Counted from the first letter of the stretch, positions 8,094-17,955 are shown. The stretch is DNA of 64,000 bases from Flavobacterium sp. HBTb2-11-1 (GCF_009826975.1 NZ_WUMO01000012.1:62001-126000), one strand, 5' to 3'. A program made the numbers and translations. Notes: generated by a model from the letters alone, not told the origin.

Positions 8094-10031
8094 ATGAAAA
8101 GTGCTTTAGAAATAAAACCTGATATCAGTTATAAAAGCGCTGGAAAATTTGAAGAAACTCGTTTTGAGAAAATCCACAACGAAATCTTCAAAAATTCTAT
8201 TGAAGCTTCTGTAATTGTAGCACAGGAAATTGCGCAGCTTATTAGATCTAAGCAGGAAAAAAATAAATCTTGTGTTTTAGGTTTGGCAACAGGTTCTTCT
8301 CCGATCAAAGTTTATGAGGAACTAGTGAGAATGCACAGAGAAGAAGGACTTAGTTTTAGCAATGTAATCACCTTTAATCTGGATGAATATTATCCAATGA
8401 CTAAAGAGAATAATCAGAGCTATCATTATTTCATGCATGAGCACCTTTTTAATCATATTGATATTAAACCTGAAAATATTAATATTCCTGATGGTACAGT
8501 AGCAATTGATGAAATTAATCAATACTGTATCGATTATGAAATGAATATTAAAAACGCTGGCGGTCTTGATTTTCAGTTATTAGGAATTGGACGTACAGGA
8601 CACGTTGGATTTAATGAGCCAGGTTCGCATATTAATTCAGGAACAAGAATTATCACTTTAGATCATATCACAAGAGTCGATGCTTCATCAGCTTTTAATG
8701 GTATTGATAATGTGCCGAAACGTGCCATTACAATGGGTGTTTCAACCATCATGAGATCAAAACGCATTGTTTTGATGGCTTGGGGACAAAATAAAGCGGA
8801 CATTATTAAAAGAACTGTTCAAGGAGATATTAGTTCAGAAGTTCCGGCTACATTTTTGCAAAATCATCCAAATGCAACTTTTGTTTTAGACCAGTCTGCA
8901 GCTTCAGAATTAACTCGTTTTAAAACGCCTTGGTTAGTTGGCGAATGTCTTTGGACACCTGAATTAAAAAGTAAAGCGATTGTTTGGCTTTGCCAAAAAA
9001 CAAAACAGTCTATCTTAAAATTGACAGATCGTGATTATAACAATAACGGAATGTCTGATCTTTTGGCTCAGGAAGGTTCTGCTTATGATATGAACATTAA
9101 TATGTTTAATATCTTACAGCATACTATTACCGGTTGGCCAGGAGGAAAACCAAACACAGATGATTCATTTCGTCCAGAAAGAGCAAATCCTGCTAGAAAA
9201 AGAGTCATACTTTTTAGTCCTCACCCTGATGATGATGTGATTTCTATGGGAGGAACATTTTCAAAATTAATCAAGCAAGGACACGATGTTCATGTGGTGT
9301 ACCAAACTTCAGGAAATATTGCCGTTTCAGATGATGAAGCGTTAAAATTTGCAGAAGTTGCCAGTGATTTTATCGGAGAAGGCCAAGCTGATATCAATTT
9401 CAAATCGGTTATTGAGTTTTTAAATAATAAATCAGAAAACCAGATAGATTCTTTAGAAGTGCGAAAATTAAAAGGACTAATTAGAAGAAGAGAGTCGTAC
9501 GGAGCAACAAGATATATTGGACTGAAAGATGAGAATACCCACTTTTTAGATCTTCCTTTTTATGAAACAGGACAAGTTAAAAAGAATCCGTTAGGACCAG
9601 AGGATATTGCTATTGTAAAAGACATTATTGCTAAAATAAAACCGCATCAGGTTTTTGCTGCTGGAGATTTGGCAGATCCACACGGAACTCATGAGGTTTG
9701 TTTAAATGCTATTTTTGCCGCATTAAAAGAACTTAAATCAGAACCTTACATGGATGATTGCTGGTTATGGCTTTATAGAGGCGCTTGGCACGAATGGGAT
9801 ATTCATGAAATTGATATGGCAGTTCCGTTAAGTCCGTCAGAGGTTTTATTGAAACGTCATGCTATTTTACACCACCAGTCTCAAAAAGATAGAGTGATGT
9901 TTCAAGGAAATGATTCTCGTGAATTCTGGGTTAGGGCAGAAGATCGAAACAAAAACACAGCCATATTATACGATGAATTAGGTTTGGCTGAGTATGAAGC
10001 GATTGAAGCTTTTAAACGTTTTGACTACTAA
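8094..10031 (+). CDS. nagB: glucosamine-6-phosphate deaminase fused to PIG-L/LmbE deacetylase-like domain
   Basis: Cytoplasmic enzyme of 645 residues, the long Bacteroidota form of NagB. Residues about 30-290 are the deaminase, which converts glucosamine-6-phosphate to fructose-6-phosphate and ammonia: LATGSSP phosphate loop (64-70), LDEYYP (D97), and GIGRTGHVGFNEPGS (165-179) with H170 and E175. The position of the E. coli catalytic aspartate in NDGH is T168 here. Residues about 368-640 resemble PIG-L/LmbE N-acetylglucosaminyl deacetylases, with the metal motif HPDDD (377-381) and DPHGTHEVC (H530, H533). No separate nagA is seen in the window, so the fused domain could supply a deacetylation step; this is inference. 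The gene lies in the chitin operon between susD and the GH20 gene. Confidence 0.9.
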   Translation: MKSALEIKPDISYKSAGKFEETRFEKIHNEIFKNSIEASVIVAQEIAQLIRSKQEKNKSCVLGLATGSSPIKVYEELVRMHREEGLSFSNVITFNLDEYYPMTKENNQSYHYFMHEHLFNHIDIKPENINIPDGTVAIDEINQYCIDYEMNIKNAGGLDFQLLGIGRTGHVGFNEPGSHINSGTRIITLDHITRVDASSAFNGIDNVPKRAITMGVSTIMRSKRIVLMAWGQNKADIIKRTVQGDISSEVPATFLQNHPNATFVLDQSAASELTRFKTPWLVGECLWTPELKSKAIVWLCQKTKQSILKLTDRDYNNNGMSDLLAQEGSAYDMNINMFNILQHTITGWPGGKPNTDDSFRPERANPARKRVILFSPHPDDDVISMGGTFSKLIKQGHDVHVVYQTSGNIAVSDDEALKFAEVASDFIGEGQADINFKSVIEFLNNKSENQIDSLEVRKLKGLIRRRESYGATRYIGLKDENTHFLDLPFYETGQVKKNPLGPEDIAIVKDIIAKIKPHQVFAAGDLADPHGTHEVCLNAIFAALKELKSEPYMDDCWLWLYRGAWHEWDIHEIDMAVPLSPSEVLLKRHAILHHQSQKDRVMFQGNDSREFWVRAEDRNKNTAILYDELGLAEYEAIEAFKRFDY

Positions 10032-10042
10032 AAATTTTTTCC

Positions 10043-10062
10043 GATTCATTTTATAATGAATC
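10043..10062 (+). other. small hairpin between nagB and GH20 gene
   Basis: GATTCATT (10043-10050) and AATGAATC (10055-10062) form an 8-bp stem with a 4-nt loop 11 bp after the nagB stop. No T-run follows. The remaining 124 bp to the GH20 start show no other clear signal. Confidence 0.35.
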
Positions 10063-10186
10063 AAATAGCAAAATTCAGATTGATCTCATTGCGAAAGTGA
10101 GGTAAAAGCTGGAATCATTCTGAGTTTTGTTTTTTATATAAATTTCGGATACTTATTAAAAAACTATCCAACCAAAAAAAAGAAAA

Positions 10187-12253
10187 ATGAAATATCTATT
10201 TGTACTATTATTTGCTGGCATATCTGCAGGTGCTCAAGTCCAGAAAGAGCAGCTGAATCTTATGCCTTGGCCTCAGAATGTTGTTATTAATGAAGGTAAT
10301 TTTAATTTAAGCAAAAATTTTAAAGTAAATATTACTGGAAATCCAAATCCAAGAATTTTTGGAGGAGTAACACGTTTTTTGCGCCGTTTAGATGGTAGAA
10401 CAGGTATATTTTTTGAACAGGGTTTTATTGAAAAATTAAATGAAGTTCCAAATGCGGAATTACAGATTAATTGCACCAAAAGCGGTAAAATTGGTTTATA
10501 CGAAGACGAAAGTTATCATTTAGATATTACTTCAAACAAAATCACTTTAAACGCTTCAAGTGATTTAGGAGCTTTACATGGTTTGGAGACTTTGTTGCAA
10601 CTGCTTCAAAACAATTCAAAAACATTTTATTTTCCAGCTTCAAAAATTGCAGATTTTCCAAGATTTACATGGAGAGGTTTAATGATGGATGTTTCAAGAC
10701 ATTTCCAGCCTATTGATGTAGTGAAAAGAAATATTGATGCATTGGCAGCAATGAAAATGAATGTTTTCCATTGGCATTTGGTTGACGATCAAGGTTGGAG
10801 AATTGAAATGAAAAAGCATCCAAGATTTACGCAAGTAGCTTCGGATGGAATGTATTACACACAAGAGGAAATTAAAAATATCGTAAAATATGCCGATGAG
10901 CGCGGTATTTTAATTGTTCCAGAAATAGATGTTCCAGGTCACGGATCTGCAATCTTAACAGCTTATCCAGAAATTGGAAGCAAAGTGATTACGCTGACAG
11001 GAGGAACATCCGAAAAAAATATTCAAGGTACAGCAATTGCTACCTATGGAATTGAAAGAAATGCTGGAATTTTTTCGCCAACATTAGATCCTTCAAATCC
11101 TAAAACATACCAACTTTTAAGTGAAGTTTTTGATGAGGTTTGTCCGTTGTTTCCAGGTGCTTATTTCCACATTGGAGGAGATGAAAACGAAGGAAAAGAC
11201 TGGGATGCAAACCCTAAAATTCAAGAATTCAAAAAGAAGCATAATTTAAAAACCAACCACGAACTGCAAACGTATTTCACGATGCAATTGGCACCGATGT
11301 TAAAGAAACACGGAAAACAATTAATGGGTTGGGAAGAAATTTTAACCAAAAATTTATCTAAAGAAGCCATTGTGCATTCTTGGAGAGGTCCAAACGAAGG
11401 AATGCCGGCAGGACAATCTCTTGTAGATGCCGTTAAAAAAGGATACAAAACAGTTTTATCAAATGGATATTATATCGATTTAATGTATCCAATCGCGAGC
11501 CATTACCTAAATGACCCAATGCCAAAAGGAGCTAATTTAACTAGTGACGAAAAAGCAAGAATTTTAGGCGGTGAAGCTACAATGTGGACAGAGCTGGTTA
11601 CCCCAACAACAATAGATTCTAGAATTTGGCCAAGAACTGCTGCAATTGCAGAAAGATTATGGTCGGCAGAAGATTTAGTAGATGTTGAGAATATGCGCAA
11701 GCGTTTAGAAAATATTTCTTTTAGATTGGAAGAATTGGGGATTACACATATTCGTAATAAAGATGTGATTTTAAGAAACATTGCAAATAATCAGGATATC
11801 AAATCATTGGAAGAGTTTTCTAATGTAAGCGAACCCCTAAAAGGATATACTCGTAACAAAGGAGGAACAGAGTACCAAATGTATTCTCCGTTTACCTTGT
11901 TTGCAGACGCCTGCGGACCAGATGCAAAAGATGCATTAGCATTTGACGCAGCTGTAAACCAATATTTAGCTAATAAATCGGCAGACAATAAAGCCAAAGT
12001 AGCTGCATTTTTTACGAAGTGGATTGCAGTTCATAAAGGATTAACAGAATTAAGCAATAACGCACCGTTGGTGCAGCCAATATTACCATTATCTAAAAAA
12101 TTAAATGATGCTTCTCAGGAATTATTATTGGTTTTAGATAATAAATCAACTTTAGCGCCTGCAGATCTGAAAAAATTGATTGAACAATGCAACACAAAAG
12201 ATCATGCAGATGTAGAACTGTCTGTTTATGAGAGTTTAAAGAAATTAATTTAG
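10187..12253 (+). CDS. GH20 beta-N-acetylhexosaminidase
   Basis: Exo-acting beta-N-acetylglucosaminidase of 688 residues that releases GlcNAc from chitobiose and longer oligomers. A signal peptide (MKYLFVLLFAGISAGA, cleavage near residue 16) directs it to the periplasm; no lipobox or T9SS tail is seen. Residues about 24-155 are the N-terminal GH20b domain and residues 158-510 the GH20 barrel: FTWRGLMMDVSRHF, NVFHWHLVDDQGWRIE, and the catalytic pair D332-E333 in FHIGGDENEG. The typical HSWRG and WTE motifs follow. The C-terminal ~130 residues form a helical extension. It would process oligomers imported by SusC/D before uptake by the MFS transporter. Confidence 0.94.
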   Translation: MKYLFVLLFAGISAGAQVQKEQLNLMPWPQNVVINEGNFNLSKNFKVNITGNPNPRIFGGVTRFLRRLDGRTGIFFEQGFIEKLNEVPNAELQINCTKSGKIGLYEDESYHLDITSNKITLNASSDLGALHGLETLLQLLQNNSKTFYFPASKIADFPRFTWRGLMMDVSRHFQPIDVVKRNIDALAAMKMNVFHWHLVDDQGWRIEMKKHPRFTQVASDGMYYTQEEIKNIVKYADERGILIVPEIDVPGHGSAILTAYPEIGSKVITLTGGTSEKNIQGTAIATYGIERNAGIFSPTLDPSNPKTYQLLSEVFDEVCPLFPGAYFHIGGDENEGKDWDANPKIQEFKKKHNLKTNHELQTYFTMQLAPMLKKHGKQLMGWEEILTKNLSKEAIVHSWRGPNEGMPAGQSLVDAVKKGYKTVLSNGYYIDLMYPIASHYLNDPMPKGANLTSDEKARILGGEATMWTELVTPTTIDSRIWPRTAAIAERLWSAEDLVDVENMRKRLENISFRLEELGITHIRNKDVILRNIANNQDIKSLEEFSNVSEPLKGYTRNKGGTEYQMYSPFTLFADACGPDAKDALAFDAAVNQYLANKSADNKAKVAAFFTKWIAVHKGLTELSNNAPLVQPILPLSKKLNDASQELLLVLDNKSTLAPADLKKLIEQCNTKDHADVELSVYESLKKLI

Positions 12254-12740
12254 AGTTGGATTTGAATTAGTATTTAGTACGTTTTTGAGTTACTAATGTT
12301 TTTTTAGAGTGATAATTATCTCTGCCATATTTATGGCAGGGATAATTACAATGACAACTTTGAATTTTTAGAACAAACACATCAGAAATAATCAGTAAAA
12401 ATTTTAAAAAAAATAACCAATAACGGAGTATTAACCTTTTAAAAACCAAATAGAAAGAATACCACAAAACATGACAATAAAAGAGTATAGATTGATGAGT
12501 AGTCCCAAATTTATCATTTGTATTTAACATTAATTTTTTAAAAATTATAAATAAATATCAATCACTACTATTGGCTAATGATTATGTATGAATCAGTAAT
12601 AGTAATATTTATCTATAGAATTTAATTTGAGTTTATTTCCAATCGACAGCAGCCTTCCAACCTGCAGTTGAGCGAAACCCAGAAGCTAGATGCTGCTGCG
12701 GCCCAATTACTTATTTTCTATTAACTAATATTTATTAATT
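12254..12740 (+). promoter_or_regulatory. 487-bp gene-free region and presumed leader of the chitinase gene
   Basis: No gene is seen in this stretch on either strand. It contains a 17-bp near-perfect hairpin at 12313-12348. After a long AT-only stretch there is a GC-richer block at about 12641-12705, in which AGCAGC (12648-12653) can pair with GCTGCT (12692-12697). The block ends 36 bp before the chitinase ATG, so it would lie in the 5' untranslated leader. No clear TAnnTTTG box is visible, so the promoter is not located. Confidence 0.4.
12313..12348 (+). other. 17-bp stem hairpin downstream of GH20 gene
   Basis: TAATTATCTCTGCCATA (12313-12329) pairs with TATGGCAGGGATAATTA (12332-12348). Sixteen Watson-Crick pairs and one G-U pair close a two-nucleotide gap. 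No T-run follows on the plus strand. It is a strong candidate for an mRNA processing or stabilising element, or a factor-assisted terminator, that separates chitinase expression from the upstream operon. Confidence 0.55.
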
Positions 12741-15700
12741 ATGAAACATTTTTACAGATTGCTCTTTTTGTTACTGTTTCCCTTACTTGCGTTGGCGCAA
12801 CCAGCCCACGGAAAAAAAGTAGTAGGGTATTATGCACAATGGTCTATCTATGCCAGGGACTTTAATGTTCCGAAGATTGATGGAAGTAAATTGACGCATT
12901 TAAATTATTCTTTTTATGGGACCACTTATGATCCTGCCCATCCTGAGAATACAAAATTAAAATGTTTAGACACTTATGCTGATTTTGAGCATATGGAAGG
13001 TGGAATCCCTTGGGATGCACCAGTAAAAGGAAACTTTTATGATTTAATGAAATTGAAAGAAAAGTATCCGCATTTAAAAGTTTTAATCTCTGTCGGAGGC
13101 TGGACAAAAGGTCAAGATCTTTCTCCAATTGCTGCAAGTCCTGTAGCAAGAGCGGCTTTAGCAGCAGACATGGCAAACTTCATTACTACATACCCGTTTA
13201 TTGATGGTTTCGATATCGATTGGGAGTATCCTCTTTCTGGCGGAACTGACGGTACAGAAATAGTAAATGGTGCGCCTGTTCCTCCACAAAAATATAGCCC
13301 TGACGATAATAAAAATTTAGTGCTTTTATTGAAAGCGATGCGTCAGGCAATGCCAAATAAATTGGTGACAATTGCTGCTGGAAACAATGTTAGAAATGTT
13401 TCTAAACAGTATTTAGGGCCAAACAACAGAGCACAATACGGAATGACAGAAGATATTTCGACTTATTGCGACTATATCACTTATTTCGGATACGATTTTG
13501 GCGGTAACTGGTACGATAAAACTTGTTACAACGCACCTTTATATGCAAGCGGAAACCCTAATGACCCGTTGTATGGCGCAACGCAATCAGAATCATTAGA
13601 CGAATTGACTAATCAATATTTGAATGTAATTGGTTTTCCTGCCAATAAATTAATTATGGGATTGCCTTTTTACGGAAAAAAATTCGATAACGTTGCCGCA
13701 AATTCAACAAACGGATTGTTTGTTTCAGCACCAAGATATATAGTTGGTGGATGTACAAATCCGCAAAACCCAACAGGTACATGGGATGGTTCTGGAGCTT
13801 GTGAAAAATCAGGAAGTATCGAAATCTGCGATTTAGTAGGAAACCCAGTTACCAATTCACATCCTTACTTAGATCCAAATACTATGATGGTAACGCCTTC
13901 TGCAGCTTCTGCTGGATGGGTTCGTTATTTTGATAATACTACTAAAGTTCCTTATTTATATAATGCTACGACAAAAGAATTTATCTCTTATGAAGATAAA
14001 CAGTCAATGGATTTAAAAGTGCAATATATAAAATCTAAAAACTTAGCAGGAGGTATGATTTGGGAATTGTCTCAAGATACAAGAGGCTCAATTCCAAATT
14101 CATTATTAAACCAAGTTGATACTTCTTTTGGAAGCGTTGTTCCAGGAACAGTTAGTATTTCTGGTTCTGTAAAAAACGGATCAGCTTTGGTTACAAATGT
14201 TACGGTTGAATTGCGAAATGCAAGCAATGCCGTAATCCAAACAGTAGTTTCTGCTACAGGAAACTTTGCTTTCAATAATTTAACTTCAGGACAAAATTAT
14301 TCGCTTACAGCAGCAAAAGCAAGTTATACATTTGTCCCAGTATCTTTAAACAATGTAACTGTAAATCAGACAGGAGTTATAATTAACGGAACTCAACCAA
14401 CTTACACAGTAAGCGGAACAGTTCTAGACGGAACAACAGGAGTTTCTGGTGTAACCATTTCTGCAGTTTCTGGAAGCACAACACTAACAGCGGTTTCAAA
14501 CGCAAGTGGAGCGTATAGCGTAGCAGGATTAACAGCTGGTTTAAACTTTACCGTTACGGCTGCAAAATCTGGGTTTTCTTACACACCAGCTTCAACAGTT
14601 TACAATGCAATTGACGCGAATAAAACGCTTAATTTCACTCAAGGAGCAGCGGTAGTAACATACACCGTAAGCGGAACAGTTCTTAACGGAACAACTCCAG
14701 TTTCTGGTGTAACAGTAACTGCATCATCTACAGCAGGGAATGTTACTGCAACGACTAATGCAAGCGGAGCATATTCATTGACTTTAGCTTCTGGTGGAAA
14801 TTATACAGTTACGGCTGCTTTAACAGGCCAAACATTCACGCCAGCATCTACAGTTTATTCTAATTTGAATGCTAATAAAACATTGAATTTTACTCAAGAT
14901 GTTGCAACAACTACGAGCAAAATCAGTGGAACAGTTAAAAACGGAACAATTCCTGTTGCTGGAGCGAAAGTAGAATTGGTTTTACCTTGGACAGATAATA
15001 ACCACAACTGGAAAAGCGTTTTAGCAACAACAGATGCACAAGGAAAATACAGCTTTGACAATTCGGTTATAGATGGTTATACACAGGCTTTGAGTTTGAA
15101 ATTAAACTCTTGGCAAAATGGCGAAGTAGCGTATTACCCAAATAATCTAGCCAACTTTGCAATTCCTGCAACTCCAACGGTTTATAATTTCAATACGAGT
15201 TCAACAGCTAAAGTAGCATTAGCAGCAGCTGCAAATCTAATCAGCGGAACTGTGAAAAATGGTTCAACGCCTGTAGCGAATGCTAAAGTAGAAATCGTTT
15301 TACCATGGACCGATAATACACACAATTGGAAAAGCGTTCTAGCGACAACAGATGCATCAGGAAATTATACTTTTGATAATTCAGTTGTAGCAGGATATAC
15401 GCAAATTTTAAGCTTGAAATTAAATTCTTGGCAAAATGGGGAAGTAGCTTATTATCCAAATAATCTGGCAAACTTCGCAGTTCCAACAACGCCAACAATT
15501 TATAATTTTAATACACAAACTACGGTTGTGACTAAGCCAGTAGTTGCCATTACAGCGCCAACAGCTTCGGCGATTGCTATAAATTTAGGATCATCAATTA
15601 ATTTTGTTGCAAGTGTTGGATTAAGTGCTGCCGATGCGACTACAATCTCATCTGTTGTATTTAGTTTAGATGGACAAACCATAAGTGCTACCAATTCTTC

Positions 15701-17477
15701 TGGAACTTATACTTCGGTTTGGACACCGGTAGCAAATCAGTTTGGAGTTTCTCATACGTTAACCGTTACTGCTACTGCATCAAACGGACAAACAGATTCA
15801 AAAACCTATAGTTTTACATTAACTTGTTCAGGTGCAAATTGTCCAAATACATTACCTGTAATTACTTGGAATTCGCCATCAAATACAACTGTTTACCAAA
15901 GCTCTTTCCAAGCTGTGCCAATTTCAGTTACAGCGGTTGACAGCGACGGATCAGTTTCTGGTGTTACTATTACCATAAATGGAGGAACATTTAATATGAC
16001 AGCAGGTACAAATAATACTTATACATATAATTTTACGCCAACTGCTTATCAGGATTATCCAATTGTAATCAAAGCAACAGATAATAAAGCTGCTGTTACT
16101 ACTTTAAACAATACTATTAAAATTGCTACAATAAGTGGTAATAGATTTATTCCGCTTCCATCTAAAATTATTTTGGGTTATGCACATTCTTGGGAAAATA
16201 CTGCAGCTCCATTTTTATATTTTTCTCAAATAAAGGGAAGCAAATTTAACGTAGTCGATTATGCTTTCGTAGAAACCGTTAATCGTGATGGTTATACTCC
16301 AATACTAACTACAAATGATGCTAGATATTTGACCAATGGAGTTTTCGATAAGCAATTATTGAAAAATGATATAAAATCTTTAAGAGATAGCGGTGTTCCT
16401 GTTATTGTCTCTATTGGAGGTCAAAATGGACATGTTGTTTTAGAAAATGTTACTCAGAAAAATATTTTCGTTAATGGTTTAAAAGCGATTATTGACGAGT
16501 ATCAATTTGATGGAGTTGATATTGATTTTGAAGGCGGATCTATGAATTTTAGCGCAGGAGGTTTAAGAGACATTTCTTATGCAGGTATTTCTGCTTACCC
16601 AAGATTGAAAAACGTAGTAGATGCTTTCAAAGAATTAAAAGCGTACTATGGCCCTGGATTCTTGTTAACTGCAGCTCCAGAAACACAATATGTACAAGGT
16701 GGTTATACTACTTATACAGATACTTTCGGTTCGTTCTTGCCAATCATTCAAAACTTGCGTAACGAATTGGATTTGTTAGCGGTACAATTGTACAACACAG
16801 GAGGAGAAAACGGATTAGACGGTCAATATTATGGTACAGCTAAGAAAGCAAATATGGTTACTGCTTTAACTGATATGATCATAAAAGGGTATAACATTGC
16901 TTCAACAGGAATGCATTTTGATGGATTGCCAGCTTCAAAAGTTCTTATTGCATTGCCAGCTTGTCCAAGTGCAGCAGGTAGCGGATATCTAACTCCAACA
17001 GAAGGAATTAACGCTATGGATTATTTAAGAAATGGAACTAATTTCACTGGAAGAACCTACACTATGCAGCCAGGCGGACCATATCCTTCTTTAAGAGGTT
17101 TAATGACTTGGTCTGTAAACTGGGATGCCTCTTCTTGCGGTAATTCATCTGAATTGTCTAAAGCGTATGCAGCTTATTTTGCATCGCAAGCTACGGCTAA
17201 AACATTGGCTGTAGAAGATATAACGCCTGATAGCAATACGACTGTTGCTTATTTTAGAAACAATACTTTATCGGTATCTAATGAAACAGAAGAAATTGCT
17301 CAGGTTGACGTATTCAATACGATAGGACAAAATGTTACAAGTCACAGAAACATTCAAAACAATAAAGAAGTGTTGCTTAATAGCCCAAGTTTTGCTAGTA
17401 AACAGATTTTTGTTGTGATAGTAACCAATAAATCAGGACACAAAAAGTCATTGAAAGTAATGAACTTTTTAAACTAA
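12741..17477 (+). CDS. chiA: dual-GH18 T9SS-secreted chitinase ChiA
   Basis: Secreted endo/exo-chitinase of 1578 residues, the same length and layout as I remember for F. johnsoniae ChiA. The signal peptide ends near residue 19 (LLALAQ). GH18 domain 1 (about 24-455) carries the DxxDxDxE motif DGFDIDWE with catalytic E162. The linker holds three carboxypeptidase-regulatory/SpaA-like beta modules (about 470-720), two closely similar ~105-residue modules (about 727-830 and 834-929), then Ig-like modules (about 935-1130). GH18 domain 2 (about 1145-1480) has DGVDIDFE with E1264. The last ~80 residues are a T9SS type A sorting domain (VDVFNTIGQNV, ending KSLKVMNFLN). The two catalytic domains probably act synergistically on crystalline chitin. 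A terminator follows at 17626. Confidence 0.95.
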   Translation: MKHFYRLLFLLLFPLLALAQPAHGKKVVGYYAQWSIYARDFNVPKIDGSKLTHLNYSFYGTTYDPAHPENTKLKCLDTYADFEHMEGGIPWDAPVKGNFYDLMKLKEKYPHLKVLISVGGWTKGQDLSPIAASPVARAALAADMANFITTYPFIDGFDIDWEYPLSGGTDGTEIVNGAPVPPQKYSPDDNKNLVLLLKAMRQAMPNKLVTIAAGNNVRNVSKQYLGPNNRAQYGMTEDISTYCDYITYFGYDFGGNWYDKTCYNAPLYASGNPNDPLYGATQSESLDELTNQYLNVIGFPANKLIMGLPFYGKKFDNVAANSTNGLFVSAPRYIVGGCTNPQNPTGTWDGSGACEKSGSIEICDLVGNPVTNSHPYLDPNTMMVTPSAASAGWVRYFDNTTKVPYLYNATTKEFISYEDKQSMDLKVQYIKSKNLAGGMIWELSQDTRGSIPNSLLNQVDTSFGSVVPGTVSISGSVKNGSALVTNVTVELRNASNAVIQTVVSATGNFAFNNLTSGQNYSLTAAKASYTFVPVSLNNVTVNQTGVIINGTQPTYTVSGTVLDGTTGVSGVTISAVSGSTTLTAVSNASGAYSVAGLTAGLNFTVTAAKSGFSYTPASTVYNAIDANKTLNFTQGAAVVTYTVSGTVLNGTTPVSGVTVTASSTAGNVTATTNASGAYSLTLASGGNYTVTAALTGQTFTPASTVYSNLNANKTLNFTQDVATTTSKISGTVKNGTIPVAGAKVELVLPWTDNNHNWKSVLATTDAQGKYSFDNSVIDGYTQALSLKLNSWQNGEVAYYPNNLANFAIPATPTVYNFNTSSTAKVALAAAANLISGTVKNGSTPVANAKVEIVLPWTDNTHNWKSVLATTDASGNYTFDNSVVAGYTQILSLKLNSWQNGEVAYYPNNLANFAVPTTPTIYNFNTQTTVVTKPVVAITAPTASAIAINLGSSINFVASVGLSAADATTISSVVFSLDGQTISATNSSGTYTSVWTPVANQFGVSHTLTVTATASNGQTDSKTYSFTLTCSGANCPNTLPVITWNSPSNTTVYQSSFQAVPISVTAVDSDGSVSGVTITINGGTFNMTAGTNNTYTYNFTPTAYQDYPIVIKATDNKAAVTTLNNTIKIATISGNRFIPLPSKIILGYAHSWENTAAPFLYFSQIKGSKFNVVDYAFVETVNRDGYTPILTTNDARYLTNGVFDKQLLKNDIKSLRDSGVPVIVSIGGQNGHVVLENVTQKNIFVNGLKAIIDEYQFDGVDIDFEGGSMNFSAGGLRDISYAGISAYPRLKNVVDAFKELKAYYGPGFLLTAAPETQYVQGGYTTYTDTFGSFLPIIQNLRNELDLLAVQLYNTGGENGLDGQYYGTAKKANMVTALTDMIIKGYNIASTGMHFDGLPASKVLIALPACPSAAGSGYLTPTEGINAMDYLRNGTNFTGRTYTMQPGGPYPSLRGLMTWSVNWDASSCGNSSELSKAYAAYFASQATAKTLAVEDITPDSNTTVAYFRNNTLSVSNETEEIAQVDVFNTIGQNVTSHRNIQNNKEVLLNSPSFASKQIFVVIVTNKSGHKKSLKVMNFLN

Positions 17478-17625
17478 AATAAAAGTATTGAAAATTTAGA
17501 AATAAGAAAATTGGGACGGTTAAAATTGAGTTTGGTTATTTATTTTTTAACCTAATTTTTATTTCTTAAATGCTGTGAATTGAGGTAATTTGTTATTTGG
17601 TTTTTGCCTCAAGTAGCGCATTATG

Positions 17626-17656
17626 AACCCGACAATTTTATTGTCGGGTTTTTTTT
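17626..17656 (+). terminator. intrinsic terminator after chiA
   Basis: AACCCGACAA (17626-17635) and TTGTCGGGTT (17641-17650) form a perfect 10-bp stem with loop TTTTA, followed by a run of T. It ends the chitin locus on the plus strand 149 bp after the chiA stop. The T-run is on one side only. Confidence 0.9.
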
Positions 17657-17673
17657 ATGGCTAAAACATTTTT

Positions 17674-17904
17674 TTATGCCTCCAAATAAGGATCTAAAAC
17701 TTCTGCAAGTTGATTAAGCCAGTAAAAATTATCATCGACATTCTTTATTCCCGATTTTATCGTTTCGCATTTTCTCATAACTGATAATGAAAGTACATTA
17801 TTGACTTCGCGTATCATTTTTGCCATTTCTTTACAATCAATTTTGTCTGTAAAGAAATCGTTTAATCTTGTTTCAAGTTCGGTTGAAAATTCATTTGTAA
17901 TCAT
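17674..17904 (-). CDS. small hypothetical protein divergent from XRE regulator
   Basis: A 76-residue protein I do not recognise. It is rich in acidic and hydrophobic residues (FSTELETRLNDFFTDKIDCKEMAKMIREVNNVL) with predicted helices throughout, no signal peptide and no membrane segment. It starts at an ATG (17904) 82 bp from the divergent XRE gene and shares with it an intergenic region that contains a perfect 20-bp palindrome. The arrangement resembles an autoregulated small-protein/repressor pair, possibly a two-gene regulatory or toxin-antitoxin-like unit, but nothing in its sequence proves a function. It could also simply be a conserved flavobacterial orphan. Confidence 0.65.
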   Translation of the reverse strand: MITNEFSTELETRLNDFFTDKIDCKEMAKMIREVNNVLSLSVMRKCETIKSGIKNVDDNFYWLNQLAEVLDPYLEA

Positions 17905-17935
17905 AATCTTATAATTTTTGTAAATATATTAAAAC

Positions 17936-17955
17936 TTGACACAAATTTGTGTCAA
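17936..17955. promoter_or_regulatory. perfect 20-bp palindrome, candidate XRE operator
   Basis: TTGACACAAATTTGTGTCAA reads identically on both strands. It lies in the 82-bp gap between the divergent 76-residue genes, 32 bp from each start codon (31 bp on each side between palindrome and coding sequence). A dimeric HTH repressor could bind here and control both promoters. Confidence 0.65.
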
